Shown here: positions 35,087 to 43,671 of the stretch, piece by piece
Layout of the letters: each line of letters starts with the position of its first letter
How positions within the stretch are numbered: position 1 is the first letter of the stretch
NCBI GenBank assembly: GCA_014802425.1
Contig: JAAVCH010000022.1
Coordinates: 121,677-176,958, forward strand
Reading direction: 5' to 3'
DNA from: Bacteroides sp.
GTDB taxonomy: Bacteria; Bacteroidota; Bacteroidia; Bacteroidales; Muribaculaceae
DNA length: 55,282 nt
Made by a program: the position numbers and the translations under genes
The notes under the pieces: model-generated
Told to the model about the DNA's origin: nothing
Databases searched by the model: none
The model's input: the letters and a program-made list of their open reading frames with translations, nothing else

Positions 35087-36352
35087 ATGTTCCGACAGAT
35101 AATATCAGAATGGAAAGAGAACCTATGGCTCGTCATCGAGCTTGCCATAGTGGCCTGCATCGTATGGTACCTGACCGCGGTGCTCCGACAGCAGTATCTC
35201 GACTATAACATGCCTCGTGGGTTTGACGCCGAAAACGTCTATCTGGCCGACGTCAATGTGGCCTTCGAAGGGGACTCGCGCTGGATCGACATGGGCGACT
35301 CCACCACAGTCAACGATAACGCCGACCTGTGGGCGCTCCTCAATTCCATCAGCGAGCTCCCGTCGGTGGAGGCGGCCGCGTTCGGCACCTTCAACGCGCC
35401 ACCCTACAATTACTCGTTCCGCGGCGACATGGTACGCATCGAGGAATGGCCCGACACGATGGGGATATACGTAAATACGAAATACGTGACTCCGGATTTT
35501 CCGAAAGTATTCCGCCTAACGTCGCTCGACGGGAGCAAATCGCCCGAGGACCTCAGCGATATGCTGGCCGGCAGGATGGACGTCATCTACGGGCGCAGCC
35601 GGGGACTTGAAAGGATGGACCACCCCATACTCCGGCAGGACACACTGACAGGGAAAATCCTCGCCACCGGCCTCCCCGGGTTCAGAATCGGGGCAGTGAC
35701 AGAGACCATACGCCGCAGCGACTACGAATTCTCTGATAACGGGATGCTTATCGGAGCCTTCACCCCCGGCAACCCGTATATGTCGCAATTCATCAGCCGC
35801 CTGTGCGTACGCGTCAAGCCCGGTCAGGCCGACGAGTTCGTCAAGGCAATGCGCACGGACAGGGAGCTGCTCAGGCGCCGCAACATCTCGTTCAGCAACC
35901 TCGCCCCGATCGAGACCCACCGCATCACGCTCCAGTGGAAAGACGAAGCCAACCGCAACCGATACATCGCCGGCGGAGCGCTGCTCCTGTTCATAGTGCT
36001 CATCGGGCTGCTCGGCACATTCTGGGGGCGCGTCTACTCGCGCACTTCATCCATAGCGGTGCGTAAGGTGTTCGGAGCCACCGACCTCAACATCTTCGGC
36101 AATCTCGTGGGCGAGGCACTGCTTTTCCTTACCCTGGCCTATGTGCCGGCCTCGCTGCTCATGTGGAAGGGCACCCAATGGCTGTCTGAATCGCTTTTCA
36201 GCTTCGTCAACCGCTGGGAATGGACACATAATTTCATTTGGGCCGGCGTGATCAGCTTCGTCATCATGGCGGTGATGATCCTCATCGGCGTGGGCATCCC
36301 CGCCTGGAGAGCCATGCATATCCAGCCTGCCGAAGCGCTTAAGGAAGAATGA
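35087..36352 (+). CDS. FtsX/MacB-type permease, second subunit
   Basis: This 421-residue protein has the same layout as its neighbour: N-terminal helix (LVIELAIVACIVWYLTAVL), periplasmic domain, then three C-terminal helices with the coupling segment TSSIAVRKVFGATDLNIFGN. Its periplasmic domain is distinct (NVYLADVNVAFEGDSRWIDM) and lacks the standard PCD motifs of the first subunit. The stop codon overlaps the start of the TolC gene (ATGA), indicating translational coupling. It is expected to pair with the 33733 product and the ATPase. Confidence 0.88.
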   Translation: MFRQIISEWKENLWLVIELAIVACIVWYLTAVLRQQYLDYNMPRGFDAENVYLADVNVAFEGDSRWIDMGDSTTVNDNADLWALLNSISELPSVEAAAFGTFNAPPYNYSFRGDMVRIEEWPDTMGIYVNTKYVTPDFPKVFRLTSLDGSKSPEDLSDMLAGRMDVIYGRSRGLERMDHPILRQDTLTGKILATGLPGFRIGAVTETIRRSDYEFSDNGMLIGAFTPGNPYMSQFISRLCVRVKPGQADEFVKAMRTDRELLRRRNISFSNLAPIETHRITLQWKDEANRNRYIAGGALLLFIVLIGLLGTFWGRVYSRTSSIAVRKVFGATDLNIFGNLVGEALLFLTLAYVPASLLMWKGTQWLSESLFSFVNRWEWTHNFIWAGVISFVIMAVMILIGVGIPAWRAMHIQPAEALKEE

Positions 36353-37821
36353 TGGCAAGAAAGCTATATGTGTTGTTATTGTTGATCGCCGCCGGGTGCG
36401 GCCTGATCGGGGGTCAGACATCCCTGACCCTTGACCAGGCCATATCCCGTGCCCGCGCCGGAAGCGTCGACGCGGCCGTGGCGCTCGACCAGCTGCGCTC
36501 CGCCTACTGGGCCTACCGCTCATACAGGGCGTCGCTGCTGCCGGAGCTGTCGTTCACCGCCACACTCCCCTCCTACAGCAAGCAATACTCCACCTACATG
36601 GACGCCTCAGGCGACTACTCCTTCGTGGCCTCCCACGTGATGGAGCTTCAGGGACGCCTCTCCATCGACCAGAACATCTGGCTCACCGGGGGCACCGTCT
36701 CGGTCAGCACGCAGCTGAATTTCCTCCGGCAGTTCAGCGGCACACCCTACAGCCGCTTCATGACCATTCCCTTGGCGCTCACGCTCAACCAGCCCCTCTT
36801 CGCCGCCAACACTGTGAAGTGGGACCGCCGCATCGAACCCCTGCGCTACCGTGAGGCACAGGCCGCCTACCTCAGCGCCACCGAGGATGTGGCCATCAAT
36901 GCCATCCAGCTTTATTTCACGCTCCTCGTGGCGCGGGAGAACCTCTCGATCGCGGCCCAGAACCTATCCCACGCCACTAAGCTCCATGAAGTGGCCATCG
37001 AGAAACGCGAAATGGGCATCATCAGCAAGAACGACCTCCTACAGATGGAACTCAACCTACTGGACGCCCGTTCGGCCATGACCGAGACCGAGTCGGAGCT
37101 GCGCAACGCCCGCTTCCGCCTCGCCACCTTCCTGGACCTGGGCGACGACCTTTCGGAGATCCTCACCACCGTGCCCGAAGAAATCCCCGAGGCCGACATA
37201 TCCTTCGAGGCGGCCTACGCCAAGGCGCTCGACAACAATAAGTTCGCCCATACACAGGCCCGCACCATGCTTGAGGCCGACTACGCCGTGGCCACAGCCC
37301 GGGGCGAGATGCGGAAGATCAACCTCTTCGCCCAGATCGGCTTCACGGGCACCGCCGATGAAATGGGAGCGGCCTACGGCACACTCCGCGACAACCAGCT
37401 CGTGCAGGTCGGGATAGAGATACCGCTCGTAGACTGGGGACGCCGCCGTGGACGGGTACGTGTGGCTGAGAGCAACCGTGAGGTGACGCGCAGCCGCCTG
37501 CGCCAGGAAGCCCGCACCTTCCGGCAGGACATCTTCATGCTCGTGGAGCGCTACGCCAACCAGCGCGAGCAGCTCCGCATAGCCCGGCAGGCCGATTCGA
37601 TAGCCGCACGCCGCTACGCCACCAACGTCGAGACCTATCTCACCGGGCGCCTCTCGACGCTCGACCTCAACGACTCCCGGGTGACAAAGGACCAGACACG
37701 CCGCGAATACTTCAACGAACTCTACCTCTACTGGCTTTACTATTACCAGCTGAGAAGCCTCACCTTATGGGATTTCGCCACATCCTCCCCCATCGACGCG
37801 GATTTCGACTCGCTCATGTAG
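36349..37821 (+). CDS. TolC family outer-membrane efflux channel
   Basis: This 490-residue protein has a signal peptide (MMARKLYVLLLLIAAGCGLI) and the long helices and duplicated layout of TolC proteins, with segments such as SLTLDQAISRARAGSVDAAV, LSIAAQNLSHATKLHEVAIE and VQVGIEIPLVDWGRRRGRVR. The tract after PLVDWG is the usual TolC family sequence near the end of the second repeat. It would form the trimeric outer-membrane exit duct of the pump. The start overlaps the previous stop by 4 bp. Two adjacent ATG codons (36349 and 36352) are equally possible starts. It is the last structural gene of the pump operon; the regulator follows after 84 bp. Confidence 0.9.
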   Translation: MMARKLYVLLLLIAAGCGLIGGQTSLTLDQAISRARAGSVDAAVALDQLRSAYWAYRSYRASLLPELSFTATLPSYSKQYSTYMDASGDYSFVASHVMELQGRLSIDQNIWLTGGTVSVSTQLNFLRQFSGTPYSRFMTIPLALTLNQPLFAANTVKWDRRIEPLRYREAQAAYLSATEDVAINAIQLYFTLLVARENLSIAAQNLSHATKLHEVAIEKREMGIISKNDLLQMELNLLDARSAMTETESELRNARFRLATFLDLGDDLSEILTTVPEEIPEADISFEAAYAKALDNNKFAHTQARTMLEADYAVATARGEMRKINLFAQIGFTGTADEMGAAYGTLRDNQLVQVGIEIPLVDWGRRRGRVRVAESNREVTRSRLRQEARTFRQDIFMLVERYANQREQLRIARQADSIAARRYATNVETYLTGRLSTLDLNDSRVTKDQTRREYFNELYLYWLYYYQLRSLTLWDFATSSPIDADFDSLM

Positions 37822-37905
37822 CGCGCTCGGGAATGGATGGCGCTTCCTCTCTTTTCCTCACGGCATTCCCGGTCCAAGTAAATCTTTTTTTGTAATTTTA
37901 CACTT

Positions 37906-39240
37906 ATGATTCTAATCATAGATGATGATCCGGCAATACGCGCCACCCTTATACTCCTGCTCCGCCGCGCAGGCCACGAAGTGGAGGCCGTCAGCTCTCC
38001 CGCAGAGGCTCTGGCGCTCTTCCGCACGCGCAGCTACCGGCTTATGCTGATGGACATGAATTTCTCCTCATCCACCTCGGGTGAGGAAGGGCTGCATCTT
38101 CTGCGCCAGGCGCACATCTTCCAGCCCGGCTGCCCCGTGATACTCATCACGGCATGGGGGTCGATTTCGCTGGCTGTGGAGGGGATGCGGGCAGGAGCCT
38201 TCGATTTCATCACCAAGCCCTGGGACAACCGCATGCTGCTCGCCCGCATAGCCACGGCCCTGGAGCTGACCTCCGACGAGACTTCCCCGGCCTCGCCCGA
38301 CTTCTCCCGCGCGGGCATCATCGGGCGGAGTCCGGCCCTGGAGGAAGTGCTGAGGCAGGTGGAGCGGGTGGCTCCCTCCGACGCGCCGGTGCTCATACTC
38401 GGCGAGAACGGCACCGGCAAGGAACTGATAGCCCGCGCCCTGCACGCCAACAGCCGCCGCGCCTCGGCCCCGATGGTGGAGGTGAACCTCGGCGGCATAC
38501 CCAACTCCCTTTTCGAGAGCGAGATGTTCGGCCACGCCAAAGGCGCATTCACCGGCGCCGTGGCGGCCCGCAAGGGGCGCTTCGAACTCGCCGACCGGGG
38601 CACCATATTCCTGGATGAAATCGGCGAGCTCGACCAGGCGTCGCAGGTGAAGCTCCTGCGGGTGCTTCAGGAGCATACGTTCGAGCCGCTCGGAGAGTCG
38701 CGGAGCCGCACGGCCGACGTGCGCGTGATATCGGCCACCAACGCCGACCTGCGGGCCATGGTGGCCGCCGGCACATTCCGCGAGGACCTCTTCTATCGCC
38801 TCAACCTCATCACCCTGCGCCTCCCTCCGCTGCGTGAGCGGCGTGAGGACATCCCCCTTCTCGCCCGCCACTTCGCCCGCGAGTATGCCCGCGAGAACTC
38901 TATGGAGCCCCCCGAGATATCGCGCCCGGCCCTCGACAAACTCATGCGCCTGAATTACCCCGGCAACATCAGGCAGCTCCGGAACATGGTGTGCCGCGCG
39001 GTGATCATCAACCGCGAAGGGCCGCTGATGCCCGATGATTTCGAGGACACTGCCGCGCCGGCCTCCGACACTTCCCCCGTGGCCTCCGGGGCCACTCTGG
39101 CCGAGATGGAGCGTGTGGCGATCGAGGAGGCCATGCGCCGCCATGAGGGGAATCTTTCACGGGTGGCCGCGAGCCTGGGTATAACGCGCCAGGCCCTCTA
39201 CCGCAAGCTCGAAAAAATGAAACACAGCGCCAAGGATTAG
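37906..39240 (+). CDS. NtrC-family sigma54-dependent response regulator
   Basis: This 444-residue activator has an N-terminal receiver domain (MILIIDDDPAIRATLILLLR; phospho-acceptor Asp50 in LMLMDMNF). A AAA+ domain from about 135 follows, with Walker A GENGTGKE, the sigma54-contact loop GAFTGA (213-218) and Walker B GTIFLDEIGELD. The C-terminus is a Fis-type helix-turn-helix (NLSRVAASLGITRQALYRKL). GAFTGA is intact, so it should open sigma54 promoters. It lies directly behind the pump genes and overlaps in function with the sigma54 promoter at 31555. The kinase gene begins 2 bp after its stop, forming a tight regulator/sensor pair. Confidence 0.95.
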   Translation: MILIIDDDPAIRATLILLLRRAGHEVEAVSSPAEALALFRTRSYRLMLMDMNFSSSTSGEEGLHLLRQAHIFQPGCPVILITAWGSISLAVEGMRAGAFDFITKPWDNRMLLARIATALELTSDETSPASPDFSRAGIIGRSPALEEVLRQVERVAPSDAPVLILGENGTGKELIARALHANSRRASAPMVEVNLGGIPNSLFESEMFGHAKGAFTGAVAARKGRFELADRGTIFLDEIGELDQASQVKLLRVLQEHTFEPLGESRSRTADVRVISATNADLRAMVAAGTFREDLFYRLNLITLRLPPLRERREDIPLLARHFAREYARENSMEPPEISRPALDKLMRLNYPGNIRQLRNMVCRAVIINREGPLMPDDFEDTAAPASDTSPVASGATLAEMERVAIEEAMRRHEGNLSRVAASLGITRQALYRKLEKMKHSAKD

Positions 39241-39242
39241 AC

Positions 39243-40538
39243 ATGACCCTGTTCCTGTTGTTGATAGCCGATACGGCCGCTCTCGCGGCCATGCTCCTCT
39301 TGGGTGTCACGGGCTGGCCCGCCTGGCTGGCCTGCGGCGCGGCTCCGGTGCTGCTCTTCATGATGTGGCGCAAGATGGTGAAACCCCGGCAGGTGGTGAT
39401 GACCGGCATGGATCTCCTGGCGAGTCAGGAGTTCAACAACCGGCTTGCCCGGGTCGGACAGCCCGACGCCGACCGCATCGGCGCACTCTTCAACTCCCTC
39501 ATCGACCGCCTGCATGAGGAGCGCACCCGCCTGCATGAGCAGAACTCCTTTCTCGCCCAGCTGATCGAGGCCTCCCCCATGGGAATAGCCATGATGGACT
39601 TCGACTCGCATATAACTCAGGTGAATCCGGCGTTCCGCACCCTCGCCGAGATACCCGCCGACGACGATATCAGCGGACTGACGCCCGATGCCCTCCCGGC
39701 TCCGCTGGGCCCTACGCTGGCCTCGCTGCGCGACGGCGAGGCCGTCACCGTCAGGCCGGGCGGCTCCAAGGTGTTCCGATGCTACCGCCTGTCATTCCGC
39801 GAGCGGGGCTTCAGCCGTCCTTTCCTGATGGTGGAGAGCCTCACGGAGGAGGTGCTCACCGCCGAGCGGGAGGCCTACGGCAAGGTAATCCGCCTGCTGG
39901 CGCATGAGGTCAACAATACGATGGGGGGACTCATGACCCTGCTCGACATCCTGGCCGACGAGCATTCCTCCGACCCGTTTGAGGCCGACGCCATCCTGAG
40001 CACACGCAGCCGCTGCGAGGCCCTGTCGAGGTTCATCAACGCCTATGCCTCAGTGGTGCGTCTACCCGACCCGACGCTGCTTCCTCACGACCTCTGCGGT
40101 GTGGTGGAGGATATGCTCCCCTTCCTGCAGGCCACTTATAGCGGAGGCATGGAGATAGACACCGACATATCGGAGAGTCCCGCGCCAGTGCTCTGCGACA
40201 CCGATATGCTCTCGCAGGTGATGGTGAACCTGCTCAAGAACTCAGCCGAGTCGATACGCGCCACCGGCCGCTCCGACGGCCAGGTGACCATATCGGCCGG
40301 TACGGGCCCGCAGGGTCAACCCCGCATAGTGGTGGCCGACAACGGGGCAGGCATCCTGCCAGAAAACTCGTCGCGCCTCTTCAATCCGTTCTTCTCCACC
40401 AAGCTCGGCGGACAGGGAATAGGCCTTACGCTCGTGGCCGAGATCCTGCGCCGCCATCACACCCGCTTCTCCCTCCGGACATCGCCCGACGACGGCCTGA
40501 CACGCTTCACCATTGACTTCCCCGGAACCAGACCGTAA
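39243..40538 (+). CDS. NtrB-like membrane histidine kinase, partner of the 37906 regulator
   Basis: This 431-residue kinase has two N-terminal membrane helices (to about residue 42) with almost no periplasmic loop. A PAS-like domain follows (FLAQLIEASPMGIAMMDFDS, about 100-200), then the H-box with His221 in RLLAHEVNNTMGGLMTLLDI and an ATPase domain with N-box VMVNLLKNSAESI, G1 VVADNGAGI and G2 LGGQGIGLTLVAEIL. The H-box HEVNN is that of NtrB/AtoS-type kinases that pair with NtrC-type regulators. Lack of a periplasmic sensor suggests it senses membrane or cytoplasmic cues through the PAS domain. The stop of the regulator and this start are 2 bp apart. Confidence 0.93.
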   Translation: MTLFLLLIADTAALAAMLLLGVTGWPAWLACGAAPVLLFMMWRKMVKPRQVVMTGMDLLASQEFNNRLARVGQPDADRIGALFNSLIDRLHEERTRLHEQNSFLAQLIEASPMGIAMMDFDSHITQVNPAFRTLAEIPADDDISGLTPDALPAPLGPTLASLRDGEAVTVRPGGSKVFRCYRLSFRERGFSRPFLMVESLTEEVLTAEREAYGKVIRLLAHEVNNTMGGLMTLLDILADEHSSDPFEADAILSTRSRCEALSRFINAYASVVRLPDPTLLPHDLCGVVEDMLPFLQATYSGGMEIDTDISESPAPVLCDTDMLSQVMVNLLKNSAESIRATGRSDGQVTISAGTGPQGQPRIVVADNGAGILPENSSRLFNPFFSTKLGGQGIGLTLVAEILRRHHTRFSLRTSPDDGLTRFTIDFPGTRP

Positions 40539-40632
40539 CGCCAGTCCTCTCTCCCTTTCCCTCCACCCCACCCCTGAATCACTTCCTCATCCTTCCCTAC
40601 CATCCATTGAATCCGATTCAAACATCCTACTT

Positions 40633-42045
40633 ATGAAGACATCTCTCGACGGACACATCCACGCCCTGCGCGGCCATATGCGGCGCAACGGCATCCGCGC
40701 CGTGCTTCTGGGCCTCAGCGGCGGAGCCGACAGTGTAATGGCTTTTCATCTGCTGCGTCTTGCCGGGGAAGGCATCCCGGGATTCCGTCTCGGAGCCGTG
40801 CATGTCAATTTCATGCTGCGCGGCGAGGAGAGCATGCGCGACGAGGAGTTCGCACGCGCCCTCACCGCCATGTACGCCGGAGCCGGCGAGGGTCCGGAGG
40901 TGAGTCTTACGGTAGAGCGGTTCGACACCCGGGGGTATTGCGCCGGGCGCCACGTGTCGGTCGAGATGGGAGCGCGCGAACTGCGCCATGACCTTTTCCG
41001 GCGTCTCGCCGCGGAGGGAGCCTACGACCGTATCGCCACCGGCCACAATGCCGGCGACAACGAGGAGACCCTGCTCCTCAACCTCCTGCGCGGCAGCGGC
41101 TCGCGCGGCCTCCGGGGGATGGACTACGACAATGGCCGCATCCTGCGTCCACTCCTTCGCCTTCCGCGCACCGAAATCATGCGTCTGCTCGACGCCGTAC
41201 CCCGCCCGCAATCCTCCGGAGCGGCGCTCCCCTCCCACATCACCGATTCATCGAACCTCACCGACGACTATTCACGCAATTTCCTTCGCCATCAAGTGAT
41301 ACCGCTGCTGCATCAACGCTTTCCGGGGGTGCATACCTCCCTGCAGTCCACACTCCGCATCCAGGCCGAGGAGTCGAAAATCGTGGAGGCCTCCCTCCGC
41401 GATGCTCTCGCCGAGGTCACCGACACCCTTTCATGGCAACTTCTCCAGACCTATCCTTCCCCCTCGACACTTATATTGAAATGGCTTGAGCCACATGGCT
41501 GCACTCCCGCCATAGCCTTGGAAATGGCCTCTCACATCCCTCCGTCCGGGCAACCCTGCGCCACGACCGGACGCCGCTGGCAATTCCCCGACGGCTCTCC
41601 TACGGAAGTCTACACATCCCCCGCCGGGCTACACCTTGTGTACCCCCGTACACTCCACCCGGTCACCGACACGCAATCCATCCCGGCTGATGGCCGGCCC
41701 GTACTCCCCGGCGACTATAAGACCGACGAACTCCTCTTGAGCCCGGAAGTAATGGAGGCCATACGCCATTGCCCACCCGGCGAAGCCTATCTTCCCGAGC
41801 CGCCCGAAGCCTACTGTTGGAGCACCCCCTCTCCCGGCCAGCGCATGACCATCTCGCGCAGAGGCGCCACCAAGCTCATCAGCGACATCCTCCGCGAAGC
41901 CGGTGTCCCGGCTTCGCTCCGCGCTTCAGTGCCCCTCCTGATCCACCGCGCCTCCGGCATCCCCGTCTGGCTCCCCGGCATCCGTCGCGCCATGACCTCC
42001 CTCATCTCCCGCTCCTCCTCCACAGCGTGGCACTGGCATCCGTGA
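40633..42045 (+). CDS. tilS: tRNA(Ile)-lysidine synthetase TilS
   Basis: This 470-residue N-type PP-loop enzyme modifies C34 of tRNA-Ile(CAU) to lysidine, which is essential for reading AUA. It has the PP-loop SGGADS (29-34) and the segments AVHVNFMLRGEESMRDEEFA, ATGHNAGDNEETLLLNLLRG and DSSNLTDDYSRNFLRHQVIP, all typical of TilS. The C-terminal domain for substrate binding (about 390-470) includes RRGATKLISDILREAGVPAS. The start MKTSLDGHIHAL was chosen because the open frame from 40513 overlaps the kinase gene in another frame and adds low-complexity serine/proline sequence. It follows the kinase on the same strand after 94 bp. Confidence 0.93.
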   Translation: MKTSLDGHIHALRGHMRRNGIRAVLLGLSGGADSVMAFHLLRLAGEGIPGFRLGAVHVNFMLRGEESMRDEEFARALTAMYAGAGEGPEVSLTVERFDTRGYCAGRHVSVEMGARELRHDLFRRLAAEGAYDRIATGHNAGDNEETLLLNLLRGSGSRGLRGMDYDNGRILRPLLRLPRTEIMRLLDAVPRPQSSGAALPSHITDSSNLTDDYSRNFLRHQVIPLLHQRFPGVHTSLQSTLRIQAEESKIVEASLRDALAEVTDTLSWQLLQTYPSPSTLILKWLEPHGCTPAIALEMASHIPPSGQPCATTGRRWQFPDGSPTEVYTSPAGLHLVYPRTLHPVTDTQSIPADGRPVLPGDYKTDELLLSPEVMEAIRHCPPGEAYLPEPPEAYCWSTPSPGQRMTISRRGATKLISDILREAGVPASLRASVPLLIHRASGIPVWLPGIRRAMTSLISRSSSTAWHWHP

Positions 42046-42127
42046 CATCAATGAAGAAAGAACTCATCAGTCTCTTTGACTGACACTAATAACTTAAGTA
42101 GCTAAGAAAAATTAAACGATATGATAA

Positions 42128-42271
42128 CTCAGTAGCTTTGAAAATAACCTTCCACTGGGTATATCTCAATATGAGCTTTCCAAACTTATTCCTAACGAAA
42201 TAAAAAGCTCTCTGCCCTCCATCGAAGAGATTGAATCTACTCTGGGACAACTATCAGAGAATGAGGAATAA
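42128..42271 (+). pseudogene. DUF1016 (YhcG-type PDDEXK nuclease) C-terminal remnant
   Basis: After an in-frame stop, 47 codons read LSSFENNLPLGISQYELSKL then IPNEIKSSLPSIEEIESTLG and end at a TAA (42269-42271). The run of LPLGISQYEL and SSLPSIEEIE is the characteristic C-terminal end of DUF1016/YhcG family nucleases, remembered as P(I/L)G-x-YEL and SSLPSIEEIE. The rest of the gene, normally about 350 residues, is missing. It has lower GC than its neighbours. The remainder of the gap between tilS and the fimbrial operon (42046-42399) contains nothing else recognisable. Confidence 0.55.
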
Positions 42272-42399
42272 CAACCATACTGTCCATCGTCTTCTGATTT
42301 CTTGAATATAGGACGGAGATAGGGGAACGCCGGACGGGGAATCGTGGAAAATAGTTAAACCATAGGGCGGGTGGATTGTTAATATGGCAGGAGCCCGCT

Positions 42400-43671
42400 A
42401 TGAAACACACAATCCTGTCAGCAATATTGATGTTTGCCGGCGCCACCGCGCCGATGTACGGAGCCGAGACCGTCGACTCCGTGGAATTCTTTTTTCCACA
42501 GGGGAAGAGCGTACTGCTGCCGGAATTCCGGTCAAACATGGAGAGTATCGGCAGGGTGGATTCAATCCTGCACGACTCGACGGCTACAGCCGTCAGGGTA
42601 AACTCCCTGCGCATCACCGGAGCAGCTTCTCCCGAAGGACCGGTAGACCTAAACAACCGCCTATCCGACCGGCGCGCCGAACGCATCGCCGAGACTTTCC
42701 CGGGACTGAACGGCTTCCGTGGAGCCGACTTCTCCACCTCTTTCCTCGGCCGCGACTGGAGCGGTCTGCGCGATTTAGTCACGGCCGACAGCCGGGTGCC
42801 TTACCGCCGGGAAGTGCTCGCCCTTCTCGATGAGATCATCACCTCCGATGAAGCCCGGGGGGGAGAACGCGAAGCCGACCATAATCTCGGCCGCCTCAAG
42901 GCCCTGCGCGGCGGAGTGCCCTACTCATATCTCTACACCAACCTCTTCCCCGACCTGCGCTATTCGCGAGTCTACATCGACTACACACGCGTGCCCCGCG
43001 CCGACCTCTCCCTCACCCCCCCGCAGGCCGAGGTGCATCCGCCCTACACCACAATCGGGCTGACATACATAGCCCTCATCCCTACCGAACAGGAAAACAC
43101 ACGCCGCAACTTCTATATGTCGCTGAAGACCAACCTCCTCTACGACGCCCTGGCACTCCCTACAGTAGGCGCCGAGTTCTACGTGGGCAGGAACATCTCC
43201 GTCGGCGCCGACTGGACTTACGGATGGTGGTCGCGCAACAGCAGCCACCGGTTCTGGCGCGCCTACGGCGGCGATCTCTTCGCCCGATGGTGGTTCGGCA
43301 GGAAAGCCCATGAGAAGCCCCTCACCGGGCATCACCTCGGCATCTACGCCGGCATCACCACCTACGACTTCGAGTTCGGCGGGAAGGGCCGAATGGGCGG
43401 ACTCCCCGGAGGCACCCTTTGGGACCGCTGCATGAAGATGGCCGGAGTGGAGTACGGTTATTCCCTCCCCGTGGCCCGACGCCTCAACATCGACTTCACC
43501 GTAGGAATAGGATATTTCGGCGGAAAGGTGATGAAATATGAGCCGGAAGGGGACGGCTACCTATGGAAATCGACCAACCATATACAGTGGTTCGGCCCGA
43601 CGAAGGCCGAGGTATCACTGGTATGGCTCATCGGCGCAGGCAACTGCAACAGGAAAGGGGGTGAAAAATGA
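42400..43671 (+). CDS. Fimbrial-cluster outer-membrane protein, OmpA-like plus DUF3575
   Basis: This 423-residue protein has a signal peptide (MKHTILSAILMFAGATAPMY). An OmpA-like periplasmic domain follows (about 25-150; ITGAASPEGPVDLNNRLSDR then RAERIAE). The C-terminal half is DUF3575 (YMSLKTNLLYDALALPTVGA, EFYVGRNISVGADWTYGWWS), a likely beta-barrel. DUF3575 proteins are regularly the first gene of Bacteroidales fimbrillin operons. Here the stop overlaps the start of the DUF5119 lipoprotein gene (ATGA). The start MKHTIL was preferred over the in-frame ATG at 42376 because it begins a proper signal peptide. No consensus promoter or invertible promoter was seen upstream. Confidence 0.88.
   Translation: MKHTILSAILMFAGATAPMYGAETVDSVEFFFPQGKSVLLPEFRSNMESIGRVDSILHDSTATAVRVNSLRITGAASPEGPVDLNNRLSDRRAERIAETFPGLNGFRGADFSTSFLGRDWSGLRDLVTADSRVPYRREVLALLDEIITSDEARGGEREADHNLGRLKALRGGVPYSYLYTNLFPDLRYSRVYIDYTRVPRADLSLTPPQAEVHPPYTTIGLTYIALIPTEQENTRRNFYMSLKTNLLYDALALPTVGAEFYVGRNISVGADWTYGWWSRNSSHRFWRAYGGDLFARWWFGRKAHEKPLTGHHLGIYAGITTYDFEFGGKGRMGGLPGGTLWDRCMKMAGVEYGYSLPVARRLNIDFTVGIGYFGGKVMKYEPEGDGYLWKSTNHIQWFGPTKAEVSLVWLIGAGNCNRKGGEK

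Noticed and set aside
42272..42399. Invertible (phase-variable) promoter for the fimbrial operon
   Set aside because: Looked for inverted repeats flanking a TTTG/TAnnTTTG promoter, as expected for such switches; none seen in the available upstream DNA.
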